The translations under genes and the position numbers were made by a program. Shown here in pieces: positions 32,383 through 41,468 of a stretch of 64,000 bases of DNA. Below the pieces are notes generated by a model, which did not search any database, was not told the origin of the DNA, and saw only the letters and a program-made list of their open reading frames with translations. Location of the stretch: contig JACPEA010000001.1 of assembly GCA_016183765.1 (NCBI GenBank), positions 177,160 through 241,159 on the forward strand, written 5' to 3'. The stretch is from Bacteroidota bacterium. GTDB lineage: Bacteria > Bacteroidota > Bacteroidia > Chitinophagales > Chitinophagaceae. How positions within the stretch are numbered: the first letter of the stretch is position 1; each line of letters begins with the position of its first letter.

Positions 32383-34866
32383 TCATTTTTCCAGTTGTGC
32401 CTGCATTTTGCGGACCCTGTCTTCCAGTTTCTCGGATGAAAAGTGGTTCCGGTTCAGTCCATCCACGATGATCGGGAAGGAGAGTGGCGTCAGCTGTTTC
32501 GGGAACCGGAGCACGATATTGCTGTGGTCATGGATCCGCTGCATGGCCATGCGCAGCCTCACTTCATCCATCTGCTGCATCAGCACTTCCTGGTAGGCCT
32601 GTTTCAGCAGGATATTGTTGGGATCGTATTCTTCAAACACTTTGAACAGGAGGGAGGCAGATGATTGCAGGTGCCTGGCTTTTTTACGTTCTCCCGGCAT
32701 GCCCTGGAAGATGAGCCCGCCGATCACAGCAATATCACGGAACTTTCGCCTGGCCATCTCGGTACTGTTGATGCTTTTCTGGATATCGGCAAGCAGGTGG
32801 TCGGTTGAGAATAGTTCACGCACATTGCTGTCGTCAACGGGTACGGGCTGATCGCTCAGCAGTTCAAATCCGTAATCGTTCATCGAGATGGAGAACGTGA
32901 TGGGCAGGGATTGACCAATGCGGTAAGCCAGTATGGCGCTGAGGGCCTCATGCACCTGCCGGCCCTCAAAGGGATAGACCAACAGGTGAAAACCATTTTT
33001 GTCCTCTATCTGTTCGATCAGTAATTCATCATGTCTTGGGATATGCGAGAGTTCCTGCTGCAGTGCAAACAGTCCATGCAGGCTTTGCAGTTCTATCTCG
33101 TCCTCGTTGTGCAGGGCTTTGTCGAAGGTCTGGCGCAGGATCTGTCCCAGGTTGGCGGTCAGGCTCATGCGTCCGCCCATCCAGGAGGGTACGATGGATT
33201 TTTTTGACCGGGAAACGCGTACCAGTACATCCATCTCCCGGATCATCACCAGTTCCAGGTTGCGCCCGGCTAGTGTGAACACGTCTCCGGGTTCGAGACG
33301 GCTGATGAACCATTCTTCTATGACACCGATATACCCGCCTTTCATCAGTTTCACTTTCAGCATGGCATCGCTGACGATGGTGCCGATATGCATGCGGTGC
33401 CGCATGGCGATGCGCCGGTTCCTGATCACGTAACGGCCATCCTCTATTTCCACTTTTTTATATTCATCGTATTGCTGCAGGGCTTTACCGCCGATGGTCA
33501 GATGCAGGAGGATGTCCTGCCATTCGGTTTCGGTGATGTCTGCAAAACAATGGGTGCTTTTGATCTCCCTGTACAGTGCCGCCTGTTCAAAACCTTCGCC
33601 GATGGCCAGTGTGCAGAGCCATTGCAGCAATACGTCAAAACAGAGCAGCAGGGGCTCGCGGCTTTCGATGGCCATTTCCCTGATGGCTGTTTTCAATGCG
33701 GCTACTTCCAGCAGTTCCAGTGAATGGGTGGGCAGGAAATAGATCCTGCTTTGTTCGCCGGGTCTGTGTCCGCTTCTTCCGGCACGTTGCAGGAAACGTG
33801 CGATGCCCTTGGGCGAACCTACCTGTACCACCGCATCCACCGGCCTGAAATCCACACCAAGGTCGAGACTGGAAGTGCAGACCACCGCTTTCAGCTTTTC
33901 GGTGTGCAAAGCGTCTTCCACCCATAACCGGAGTTCCTGCTCGATACTTCCATGGTGCAGGGCGATGGCTCCGGCCAGTTGCGGGGCAACGGTGAGCAGG
34001 GTCTGGTACCAGGTCTCACTCATACCCCTTGTGTTGATGAAGATGAGTGTGGTCCTGTTCCGTTCGATGATGGGAACCAGCTTCTCGGCCAGTTTAATAC
34101 CGAGGTGGCCGGCCCAGGGATATTTCTCGATCTCATCCGGCAGGATGGATTCCACTATGATCTCTTTGCTCACCTGCGCACGTATGATGACGCCTTCTTT
34201 TTGCAAGGGTGCCAGCAATACTTCTTTGGCTTCCGGTAAATTACCGATGGTGGCGCTGATGCCCCATACGCTGACAGCTTTTTGGGCGGATGTTTCTTGC
34301 GAACCTTGACAGTTCACGATCCGGCTGATGGCCAGCTCTACCTGTACGCCGCGTTTGCTGCCCAGTAATTCATGCCATTCATCTACGGCAATGATGCGTA
34401 AGGAGGCGAATAATTCGGGGTATTGTTTCTGCGCCAGTAACAAGTGCAGGCTTTCGGGGGTGATGATGAGCACTTCGGGCATGTTCTTTTTCTGCCGGCT
34501 TCTCTCGGCCGTATCGGTATCGCCGTTGCGGATGCCTACCCGCCATTGCATGCCCAGTTCACGGATCACTTCTTCCATGGCACGGCCGATATCCTTGGCC
34601 AATGCCCGCAGGGGGGTGATCCACAGCAGTTGTAACCCATTGTTCTTTTGGGTAAGGTAGCGATCGGGATGCTCGTTGATGAACTGTATCAGCGAAGCTA
34701 GGAATACCGAATAGGTCTTACCACATCCCGTAGGCGCATTTACCAGTCCACTCTCGCCGCGACAGATCCCCTGCCATGCCTGCTCCTGGAAAGCGAACGC
34801 ATGGAAACCCTTGCCCGTAAGCCATTGGTCGATGATCTGGTATCCTTTGCTTTGCTGGAGTTTCAT
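32383..34866 (-). CDS. ligase-associated DNA-damage-response DEXH helicase (Lhr-like)
   Basis: 827 residues, superfamily 2. Walker A is APTGCGKT at about 44-51, the DEAH-like box is DEWH near 165, and motif VI is QRAGRSGHRPG near 365. A C-terminal Lhr-type beta and winged-helix region follows (about 430-827). It would unwind or translocate on DNA or RNA:DNA with 3'-5' polarity by analogy with Lhr. It is first in the operon with pdeM and the HDAC-like gene. No neighbouring ligase gene is present, which is unusual for this named set. Confidence 0.93.
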   Translation of the reverse strand: MKLQQSKGYQIIDQWLTGKGFHAFAFQEQAWQGICRGESGLVNAPTGCGKTYSVFLASLIQFINEHPDRYLTQKNNGLQLLWITPLRALAKDIGRAMEEVIRELGMQWRVGIRNGDTDTAERSRQKKNMPEVLIITPESLHLLLAQKQYPELFASLRIIAVDEWHELLGSKRGVQVELAISRIVNCQGSQETSAQKAVSVWGISATIGNLPEAKEVLLAPLQKEGVIIRAQVSKEIIVESILPDEIEKYPWAGHLGIKLAEKLVPIIERNRTTLIFINTRGMSETWYQTLLTVAPQLAGAIALHHGSIEQELRLWVEDALHTEKLKAVVCTSSLDLGVDFRPVDAVVQVGSPKGIARFLQRAGRSGHRPGEQSRIYFLPTHSLELLEVAALKTAIREMAIESREPLLLCFDVLLQWLCTLAIGEGFEQAALYREIKSTHCFADITETEWQDILLHLTIGGKALQQYDEYKKVEIEDGRYVIRNRRIAMRHRMHIGTIVSDAMLKVKLMKGGYIGVIEEWFISRLEPGDVFTLAGRNLELVMIREMDVLVRVSRSKKSIVPSWMGGRMSLTANLGQILRQTFDKALHNEDEIELQSLHGLFALQQELSHIPRHDELLIEQIEDKNGFHLLVYPFEGRQVHEALSAILAYRIGQSLPITFSISMNDYGFELLSDQPVPVDDSNVRELFSTDHLLADIQKSINSTEMARRKFRDIAVIGGLIFQGMPGERKKARHLQSSASLLFKVFEEYDPNNILLKQAYQEVLMQQMDEVRLRMAMQRIHDHSNIVLRFPKQLTPLSFPIIVDGLNRNHFSSEKLEDRVRKMQAQLEK

Positions 34867-34929
34867 GTGTGGTAATGCCCGTAGTGCTGCAGGCTACAAT
34901 TTACAGGATTCTGTTGCAGCAGGAGTTGC

Positions 34930-35091
34930 TCAGGCGCTGCTTTTCTGTTTTTTCTGCATCCGGCAGCGGTCACTGCAATACTGTATCTGATCCCAGTTAT
35001 GGGCCCATTTCTTTCGCCAGCTGAAAGGGCGCCCGCAGGTCTTGCATAGACGGGTGGGCAGGTATGACTTGTTGGCTTTGGAGGCACACAT
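34930..35091 (-). CDS. DUF2256 zinc-ribbon-like small protein
   Basis: 53 residues with a compact motif KTCGRPFSWRKKWAHNWDQI followed by YCSDRCR, i.e. two Cys pairs spaced like a treble-clef zinc site. This matches DUF2256, a family often encoded near photolyase/cryptochrome genes; its role is unknown. The ATG at 35091 (MCASKANKSYLP) gives the normal length; a 66-residue version from 35130 would overlap the upstream gene's stop. It lies 63 bp upstream of the helicase gene. Confidence 0.82.
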   Translation of the reverse strand: MCASKANKSYLPTRLCKTCGRPFSWRKKWAHNWDQIQYCSDRCRMQKKQKSSA

Positions 35092-35126
35092 ACCTGTTAC
35101 AACAGCTGCTGCAGGGTTTGGTTGAC

Positions 35127-36296
35127 TCAATTAACCGATTTCAGCTTGCCGTCTATTTTGCGGATCAGGTAGAGTTTTTTGTTCTCCAGGTATTCTGTGG
35201 ACGGGTTCTCTTTGCCGGAGCTGACGGGTTGGATGTCGAAATCGTTGAAGACCTTGTATTCCTTGTCGGATAAATGATCCTTCAGCCCATCACCATATTT
35301 CAATAGCAGTTTGGTGAAACGATAGAGGGATTCAAATCCCTTGAACACCATGTCGCTGGCACGGCCCGCATACTTAGTTTTGTATTTCTCACTGAGCAGA
35401 ATGCTGTGTTTATCCTGGCGGGAATAGTTGTAGGGGGTGGTATACACCATATCAATGCCATTGCCGATATCGCGTAAGGCATCCCAGGTAGGCATACCGA
35501 TCACAGCGGCTGGATAGGCTTTGGCACTACTCAAGACTTTGGACAGGCTCAGCCCGAAACTTTCGTTCAGTGTACCGCAGATCACCACATTGCGTTTGGT
35601 ACTGTCGAGATAGGTAGTCACCTGTTGCACGCTGAAACTGTCCGGCAGTTCTACGGTCCTTAATTTTAGGGGAACTCCGCGGGTCTGTTTGTTCAGGTTG
35701 CCGATGATGTTCTGTATCAGGTCTTCCACATTGCCTTTTCTTCTGAACAGGGTAATGTTTTCAAGCGGATAGGTCCGGTGTGCATATTTATACACGGCCT
35801 CGATATGCGCAATGAGCGTAGGATTCAGCAATATGAAATTGGGATTATCGGTAATACCGCCGTCGTTGGGATAGGTGGATGAGATGAGCAGGATATTCTT
35901 TTTCTGCGCAAAATCTGCCAGGGGCCTGATCTCGTTCCGGTTATTGAAGGAGGCGATCAGCAGCGATACATCCTGCAATGCGGGCTGCGCCAGCAGTTCT
36001 TCGAGTGAACTGTTGGGATCTTTGGTATCGTAGATCTGCACTTCTGCAACCGTTCCTTCGGCATTCAGCGAATCGATGGCCAGCATAACGCCATTGTAAA
36101 AATCGAGGCCCGGCAGCAGGTATTTGGGAAGGTTGTTCTTGCCCAGTTTATAATTCTCTCCCTCGAAAGCTGAATCAATATACAGTGGTGCGAATACGGC
36201 TACTTTCACCGGCCTGGCAAGACTGTCCTGGGCCCGGGTGTGTAACAGGGACCAGAGACAAATAACCAACAGTAAAACCCGTTTCAGGTATTGCAT
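35127..36296 (-). CDS. type-1 periplasmic binding-protein-like protein
   Basis: 389 residues with a signal peptide (about 1-22, ending HTRAQ) and a bilobed ABC substrate-binding or receptor-like fold. Recognisable parts are VKVAVFAPLYIDSAFEG, LPGLDFYNGVMLAIDSLN, the lobe-2 start TLFRRKGNVEDLIQ and PAAVIGMPTWDALRD. No permease or ATPase gene is adjacent, so it may not be a transporter subunit; related Bacteroidota proteins sit beside guaA with unknown role. It is 21 bp downstream of guaA and likely co-transcribed with it. Confidence 0.8.
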   Translation of the reverse strand: MQYLKRVLLLVICLWSLLHTRAQDSLARPVKVAVFAPLYIDSAFEGENYKLGKNNLPKYLLPGLDFYNGVMLAIDSLNAEGTVAEVQIYDTKDPNSSLEELLAQPALQDVSLLIASFNNRNEIRPLADFAQKKNILLISSTYPNDGGITDNPNFILLNPTLIAHIEAVYKYAHRTYPLENITLFRRKGNVEDLIQNIIGNLNKQTRGVPLKLRTVELPDSFSVQQVTTYLDSTKRNVVICGTLNESFGLSLSKVLSSAKAYPAAVIGMPTWDALRDIGNGIDMVYTTPYNYSRQDKHSILLSEKYKTKYAGRASDMVFKGFESLYRFTKLLLKYGDGLKDHLSDKEYKVFNDFDIQPVSSGKENPSTEYLENKKLYLIRKIDGKLKSVN

Positions 36297-36317
36297 ACAA
36301 ACAGTTTAGGCAGCAAT

Positions 36318-37853
36318 CTATTCCCACTCGATGGTTGCCGGTGGTTTGCTGCTGATATCGTATACCACGCGGTTGATGCCCCGTACATTATTGATGATCT
36401 CGTTCGAAATATGTGCCAGGAATTCATAAGGCAGGTGCGCCCAGTCTGCCGTCATGCCATCCACTGATGTTACGGCGCGCAGGGCTACGGTGAATTCGTA
36501 GGTCCTTTCATCGCCCATCACACCCACACTTTTTACTGGTAACAGGATGGTGCCTGCCTGCCACACGGAATTGTAGAGGTTGAATTCTTTGAGCCCCCTG
36601 ATATAAATGTCATCGGCTGCCTGTAACAAAGCCACTTTCTCCTCGGTCACTTCGCCCAGGATACGGATGGCGAGGCCCGGGCCGGGGAAGGGGTGACGGT
36701 TGATCATGTCTGCGGGGATGCCCAGTTCCAGTCCTACCTTGCGCACTTCATCCTTGAACAGGAAACGCAGGGGTTCCACCAGGTCAAGGTGCATGATATC
36801 GGGTAATCCGCCCACATTGTGGTGCGATTTGATGGTCTGTGAAGGGCCGTGTACGCTTACGCTCTCGATCACATCGGGGTAGATGGTTCCCTGGCCGAGA
36901 AATTTCACACCTTCCACTTTTTTAGATTCTTCGTGAAATACATCGATGAACAATCCACCGATCACTTTCCTTTTCTGTTCAGGATCGGTCTTGCCTTTGA
37001 AGGCATCGTAGAACAATTTCCTGGCATCGATACCGGTCACGTTCAGGCCAATGGTATGGTAGGTATCAAGTACCTGTTGAAATTCATTCTTACGCAATAC
37101 ACCATTGTCTACGAAGATCCCATGAAGCCTTTCGCCGATGGCCCTGCTGATGAGGGTGGCGGCAACGGTGCTGTCTACCCCGCCGCTTAACGCCATGATC
37201 ACATGGCTGTCGCCAATCTGTTGTTTCAATTTTTCAACGGTCTCGTGTACGAATGAAGCGGGTGTCCAGTCCTGTTGGCAACCGCAGGTATGTACCAGGA
37301 AATTATTGATGATCTTTTTGCCTTCGATGGAATGGTATACTTCCGGGTGGAACTGGATACCATATAAAGCTTTGGTATCGTTGCCGGTCTTGCGGAAGCC
37401 GGCCACCGGTATGCTTTCGGTGGTGGCCAGTATTTCGAAACCTTCGGGTAACTGGGTGATGGAGTCGCTATGGCTCATCCATACCTGTGATTGTTCGGCC
37501 ACCCCTTTGAATAAAATATCTTCTTTCTGGATATGCAGTTTGGCACGTCCATATTCTCTTTTGTTGGATTTGTCCACCCTTCCTCCAAATAGTTTGGCGG
37601 TGAGCTGTGCACCATAACAGACACCCAGTACCGGCACCTGTTGTATAAAAGAAGCTACATCTACAGAAGGCGCTTTTTCTTCGTTCACGCTAAAAGGAGA
37701 CCCGCTCAGGATGATGCCTTTTAAACCGGGTTCAATGGTGAATGATTTCTGGTAAGGGATGATCTCGCAGAACACATTGGCTTCGCGGACGGCCCGGGCA
37801 ATTAACTGGGTAAACTGGCTTCCAAAATCGAGAATGAGTATTTTTTCTGTCAT
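36318..37853 (-). CDS. guaA: GMP synthase (glutamine-hydrolysing)
   Basis: 511 residues. The class-I glutamine amidotransferase domain (about 1-190) has the nucleophile Cys in LGVCYGAQ and His and Glu in IQFHPEV. The ATP pyrophosphatase domain starts at the PP-loop [11 protein letters not shown] near 218, and the C-terminal dimerisation domain ends in the conserved PPATIEWE. It converts XMP to GMP in the cytoplasm. ATG at 37853 ([13 protein letters not shown]) is chosen; upstream in-frame residues lack similarity. Confidence 0.97.
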   Translation of the reverse strand: MTEKILILDFGSQFTQLIARAVREANVFCEIIPYQKSFTIEPGLKGIILSGSPFSVNEEKAPSVDVASFIQQVPVLGVCYGAQLTAKLFGGRVDKSNKREYGRAKLHIQKEDILFKGVAEQSQVWMSHSDSITQLPEGFEILATTESIPVAGFRKTGNDTKALYGIQFHPEVYHSIEGKKIINNFLVHTCGCQQDWTPASFVHETVEKLKQQIGDSHVIMALSGGVDSTVAATLISRAIGERLHGIFVDNGVLRKNEFQQVLDTYHTIGLNVTGIDARKLFYDAFKGKTDPEQKRKVIGGLFIDVFHEESKKVEGVKFLGQGTIYPDVIESVSVHGPSQTIKSHHNVGGLPDIMHLDLVEPLRFLFKDEVRKVGLELGIPADMINRHPFPGPGLAIRILGEVTEEKVALLQAADDIYIRGLKEFNLYNSVWQAGTILLPVKSVGVMGDERTYEFTVALRAVTSVDGMTADWAHLPYEFLAHISNEIINNVRGINRVVYDISSKPPATIEWE

Positions 37854-37971
37854 GCCTGCGAAGGTAACAGAATTTTTTAAGGCAGGAACCCGGTTGTACG
37901 GTTGCAAATGGGGATAAAGGGCAACCAGGTAAATGGAGTTTTGCCTAATTTACCATTCCAAAACCAACCTT

Positions 37972-38697
37972 ATGAAATATATTCTTCTTTTTCTTACTGT
38001 GATAATGCTGACGGCTACTTCCTGTCGCTGGTTTGGCTATAAACGGGTGGTGGGCAATGGACGGCTTACCACGCAGGAACGTACGGTCAGCCGTGCAGAA
38101 AGGATTAAACTGGCGGGCAGTTTTGATGTGGAAATTACGCAGGGTCCCGTTACTTCGGTAAAAGTGGAAGCCGATGAAAATATCCTGCCTTATATCCTTA
38201 CCCGCGAGGAAGGCGGTTTCCTGCTGATCAAAACAAAGGATCATATCAGTCTCTCTACCGATAATACGATCAAAGTATACATCACTACGGCCAAAATGGA
38301 ACAGTTGCAGCTTGCCGGAAGTGGTAATATTGTTGGCAAGAATAAATTTACCGGCGGCGACAAACTTACCCTGAAGATCGCCGGTTCGGGTGATATCCAG
38401 CTGGAAGTGAATACTCCAAGTATAGAAGCTGAGATAGCCGGAAGCGGCTCCATGACGATGCGTGGCGAAACCCGCGACCAGCGGATCCGCATCAGTGGTG
38501 TGGGAGATTATAACGCAGACGCATTGAAATCGGAGAATGCGGTGGTAAAGATCGCCGGGAGCGGCAATGTGAAGTTGTTTGCTGCAGCCACGCTGGATGT
38601 GAATATTGCGGGGGTAGGATCAGTATTTTACAAAGGTGAGCCCACCATCAAACAACAGGTGGCGGGTAGCGGGGAAGTAAAGAAACTGGAACAATAA
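37972..38697 (+). CDS. GIN-domain (DUF2807) lipoprotein
   Basis: 241 residues: signal with lipobox (LTATSC at about 13-18) and a right-handed beta-helix made of GIN/DUF2807 units, visible as repeated AGSG motifs (LAGSGNIVG, IAGSGDIQL, IAGSGSMTM, IAGSGNVKL, VAGSGEVKK). These proteins are lipoproteins of unknown role, sometimes called putative auto-transporter adhesin head domain. ATG at 37972 starts the signal peptide. It lies 91 bp upstream of the response-regulator gene on the same strand. Confidence 0.88.
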   Translation: MKYILLFLTVIMLTATSCRWFGYKRVVGNGRLTTQERTVSRAERIKLAGSFDVEITQGPVTSVKVEADENILPYILTREEGGFLLIKTKDHISLSTDNTIKVYITTAKMEQLQLAGSGNIVGKNKFTGGDKLTLKIAGSGDIQLEVNTPSIEAEIAGSGSMTMRGETRDQRIRISGVGDYNADALKSENAVVKIAGSGNVKLFAAATLDVNIAGVGSVFYKGEPTIKQQVAGSGEVKKLEQ

Positions 38698-38788
38698 AGG
38701 AGCCTTGACCGCTGCAGCAACTGATTATCAGATAAAAGGTACACCGAACAGCATTTTTGTTTATTTTGGGAAGTAATCTGACTGCTGC

Positions 38789-39469
38789 ATGGGTGTGAAA
38801 CATAGAATTTTATTAGTTGAGGATGAAGCGAAATTGAGCAAGATCATCCGGGAAGAGCTGAATGCTAACGGCTACGATACGGATATAGCTACGGATGGAC
38901 TGGAAGCTTCCAAACTCTTCAACCAGCACGCGTATGCATTGGTGTTGCTGGACATCAATCTTCCTTACAAGAATGGGTTTGTGTTGTGCCGTGAATTCCG
39001 CGAACAGAATAAGAAAGTGCCGATCATTATGCTCAGTGCTGCGGGTGAGATACATGATAAGGTGGAAGCGTTCAATATCGGCGCCGATGACTACATCGTA
39101 AAACCTTTTCATTTTGTTGAGCTCTTTGCCCGCGTAAAAGTATTTCTGAAGCGGTCAGAACTGCCGGCACAAAAGGATAAGCTCTTTGTGGAAGATATGG
39201 AGATCAATTTCCTGAACAAGACCGTGACCAGGGCCGGTGTGAACATACCGCTTACTGCCAAGGAATTCACCCTGCTTAGCCTGCTGGCAAAAAACCGCGA
39301 CCGCGTGATCTCCAAACAGGAGATCCTGGAAAAAGTATGGGACCTTAGTTTTGATACCGGCACCAATACCATTGAAGTGTATATCAGTTTCCTGCGCAAT
39401 AAGATAGACAAACCGTTTGCGCAAAAGCTTATCCATACGAAACCAGGTTTTGGGTACTATATCAAATAA
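38789..39469 (+). CDS. OmpR-family response regulator
   Basis: 226 residues. The receiver domain (about 5-120) has the acidic pair Glu11-Asp12 and phosphoacceptor Asp55 in LVLLDINLPYKNG. The winged-helix DNA-binding domain (about 130-226) carries the typical LTAKEFTLLSLLAKN and the terminal GFGYYIK. It pairs with the histidine kinase gene that begins 11 bp downstream. The regulated genes are unknown; the upstream GIN lipoprotein is a candidate by position. Confidence 0.95.
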   Translation: MGVKHRILLVEDEAKLSKIIREELNANGYDTDIATDGLEASKLFNQHAYALVLLDINLPYKNGFVLCREFREQNKKVPIIMLSAAGEIHDKVEAFNIGADDYIVKPFHFVELFARVKVFLKRSELPAQKDKLFVEDMEINFLNKTVTRAGVNIPLTAKEFTLLSLLAKNRDRVISKQEILEKVWDLSFDTGTNTIEVYISFLRNKIDKPFAQKLIHTKPGFGYYIK

Positions 39470-39480
39470 ACCCGTAGGTA

Positions 39481-40863
39481 ATGAACCTGAAACTACGCTT
39501 TGCCCTCCTGTTCACTTCCTTTGGTTCAGTAATCTTGTTGGTTTCCTGTATTGCCATCTATGTCCTTTTTTACCAATCCCGTGAAGACGATTATTACAAA
39601 CGCGTGGCCAAAGAGGGGATGGAAGTGTATAATATCTTCACGGATATTAAAAAAGAAGACCGCCACGTAGCGTACAAACTCATCAAAGAGATCCATGATA
39701 AGGCTTTGTTTTATGAACAGGTCTTCATTCTTGATTCGGCTGGTGCTCCCATATTCCGATTCCCCGATACCATTCACATACCGCCGCTGGCGCATCCTTT
39801 GTTGCGGATACAGGAAGAAAAAGAGATCCGTACCATGGATAAGGCCAAAAATCAGCAAGTGGCCATGTTCATGCCCGAAACGAAATCCTATGTGTTTGTG
39901 TCCGGTTTTGATAAACAGGGTTTTGCCAGGATCGATTTCCTCCGCCTGAACCTGGTTTTTGTGTTCTTTGGAGCGATGGCTTTGTCTATCCTGACTTCCT
40001 TCCTGTTTGTGCGACAGGCTGTAAAGCCCCTGAAGGACCTGGCCAACCAGATGACCAGAACCACGGTGCAGAACCTGACAGAGCGGGTTGCTGAAACCTC
40101 GGCAAACGATGAGATCAATGATATTGCCCGGAACTTCAATACCATGCTGGAAAGACTGGGTAAATCCTTCGAGTTCCAGAAGAACTTTGTGTACCATGCT
40201 TCGCACGAACTGAGAACACCCCTGGCCATCATGTTATCAGAAACGGAATCGGCACTGTCGAAAGAGCTGTCGCCGGCCGGTTATAAAGAGACCCTCTTAT
40301 CGCTCAAGGAAGAACAGCAGGAACTGATCGAGCTCACGAATTCGCTGCTACTGATCTCACAGTTTGAGCAGATGGATTTTGAGGAAGACTGGCCCCGCCT
40401 GCGGATCGATGAACTGCTGTATGAGACCGTAAGCAGTTGTAAAAAAATGTTACCCAACCTGGTAGTAGTGGTCATTTTTGCCAATGTGCCCGAGAACGAT
40501 GATGATTTTATGGTGCGGGGCAATGAGTCGCTGCTGAAATCGGCATTCACCAACCTGATCAGGAATGCCTATACCTATTCTGTTGACCAGAAAGTGACCA
40601 TCACGATCGACTCTAGCGGGGAATCTGTTTTTATTCATCTCGATAATTCAGGTACCCAGTTACCGGTAGATGAGAAAGAAAGCATCATGGTGCCTTTTTT
40701 CAGGGGGAGCAATGCACTTACTACCAAAGGATACGGGTTGGGTCTCTCCATTGTATACCGTTTCATCTCTATCCATAAGGGTACCGTAACGTATTCGCCC
40801 ATCTCCAATGACCAGAACCGGTTTACCGTGATCCTGCGTAAAGCTTCGGCTGAAGTGGGGTAG
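39481..40863 (+). CDS. sensor histidine kinase
   Basis: 460 residues. There is a membrane segment at about 8-30, an extracytoplasmic sensor region at 31-155, a second membrane segment at 156-177, HAMP at about 178-230 and HisKA with His242 in YHASHELRTPLAIM. The HATPase_c domain has a G-box YGLGLSIVYRF near the C-terminus. The sensor region has no recognised family. It is co-transcribed with the OmpR-type regulator, and its gene is followed by a hairpin that serves rpsT on the other strand. Confidence 0.95.
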   Translation: MNLKLRFALLFTSFGSVILLVSCIAIYVLFYQSREDDYYKRVAKEGMEVYNIFTDIKKEDRHVAYKLIKEIHDKALFYEQVFILDSAGAPIFRFPDTIHIPPLAHPLLRIQEEKEIRTMDKAKNQQVAMFMPETKSYVFVSGFDKQGFARIDFLRLNLVFVFFGAMALSILTSFLFVRQAVKPLKDLANQMTRTTVQNLTERVAETSANDEINDIARNFNTMLERLGKSFEFQKNFVYHASHELRTPLAIMLSETESALSKELSPAGYKETLLSLKEEQQELIELTNSLLLISQFEQMDFEEDWPRLRIDELLYETVSSCKKMLPNLVVVVIFANVPENDDDFMVRGNESLLKSAFTNLIRNAYTYSVDQKVTITIDSSGESVFIHLDNSGTQLPVDEKESIMVPFFRGSNALTTKGYGLGLSIVYRFISIHKGTVTYSPISNDQNRFTVILRKASAEVG

Positions 40864-40868
40864 GGACA

Positions 40869-40900
40869 TAAAAAAAGCCATCCGCTTGGTACGGGTGGCT
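40869..40900 (-). terminator. terminator of rpsT
   Basis: On the minus strand AGCCACCCG pairs with CGGATGGCT (one wobble) around a 7-nt loop and is followed by TTTTTTT. It lies between the convergent histidine kinase and rpsT genes and could stop transcription from both sides. Confidence 0.85.
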
Positions 40901-40923
40901 CTTCTCAAAAAGATATTCCGGGA

Positions 40924-41178
40924 TTAAGCGATCGCAGCCGCTTTTTTGGTCAGTTTGCTTTTCAGGTTGGCAGCTTTGTTCTTATGAATGATGCCACGCT
41001 TAGCCAACTTGTCGATCATGGAAACCACGTTGGACAAGCTTTCTTCGTAAGCCTTCTTCTCGGCGGTTGCTTTCAGGTCACGGATCGCATTACGGGTTGT
41101 TTTTCCGTAGTAACGGTTACTATCGCGACGCTTGGTAGCTTGTCTCACATCTTTCTTGGTAGCTGAATGATTTGCCAT
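40924..41178 (-). CDS. rpsT: 30S ribosomal protein S20
   Basis: 84 residues, basic and helical, with the S20 N-terminus MANHSATKKDVRQ and central NRYYGKTTRNAIRDL. It binds 16S rRNA in the 30S body. Length fits the family. The gene is monocistronic, with a -7-like box 22 bp upstream and a strong terminator downstream. Confidence 0.97.
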   Translation of the reverse strand: MANHSATKKDVRQATKRRDSNRYYGKTTRNAIRDLKATAEKKAYEESLSNVVSMIDKLAKRGIIHKNKAANLKSKLTKKAAAIA

Positions 41179-41199
41179 GTATTGTTTTTTTCAGGACGG

Positions 41200-41207
41200 C
41201 AAAGGTA
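41200..41207 (-). promoter_or_regulatory. rpsT -7 promoter box
   Basis: On the minus strand the word TACCTTTG matches TAnnTTTG and ends 22 bp before the rpsT ATG. A TTTCC element about 20 bp upstream could be a weak -33. Two ATATCC words further up lie in the shared A+T-rich divergent region with sucA. Confidence 0.5.
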
Positions 41208-41468
41208 ATGCCTGGATAGCAAATTTGGAAATTTATATCCAAATTATATCCAAAAAATATAGAAAACGCTGAAAATCAGCTTCCAATACCCAAAACCGGG
41301 TCAGTTCCAACGACCCGGACCACTTTACCGGCAGCTGTAGATTGGGCCCTTTTTTTGGCTATTTCGAGTTACGGTCTTTTCCGTGTCAAACGCCATTTTA
41401 GGCTTTTTTCTGCCCTTAATGACCGATATTTGCTCCCCATTCTATCAATAGAAGCACAAAATCTCACA

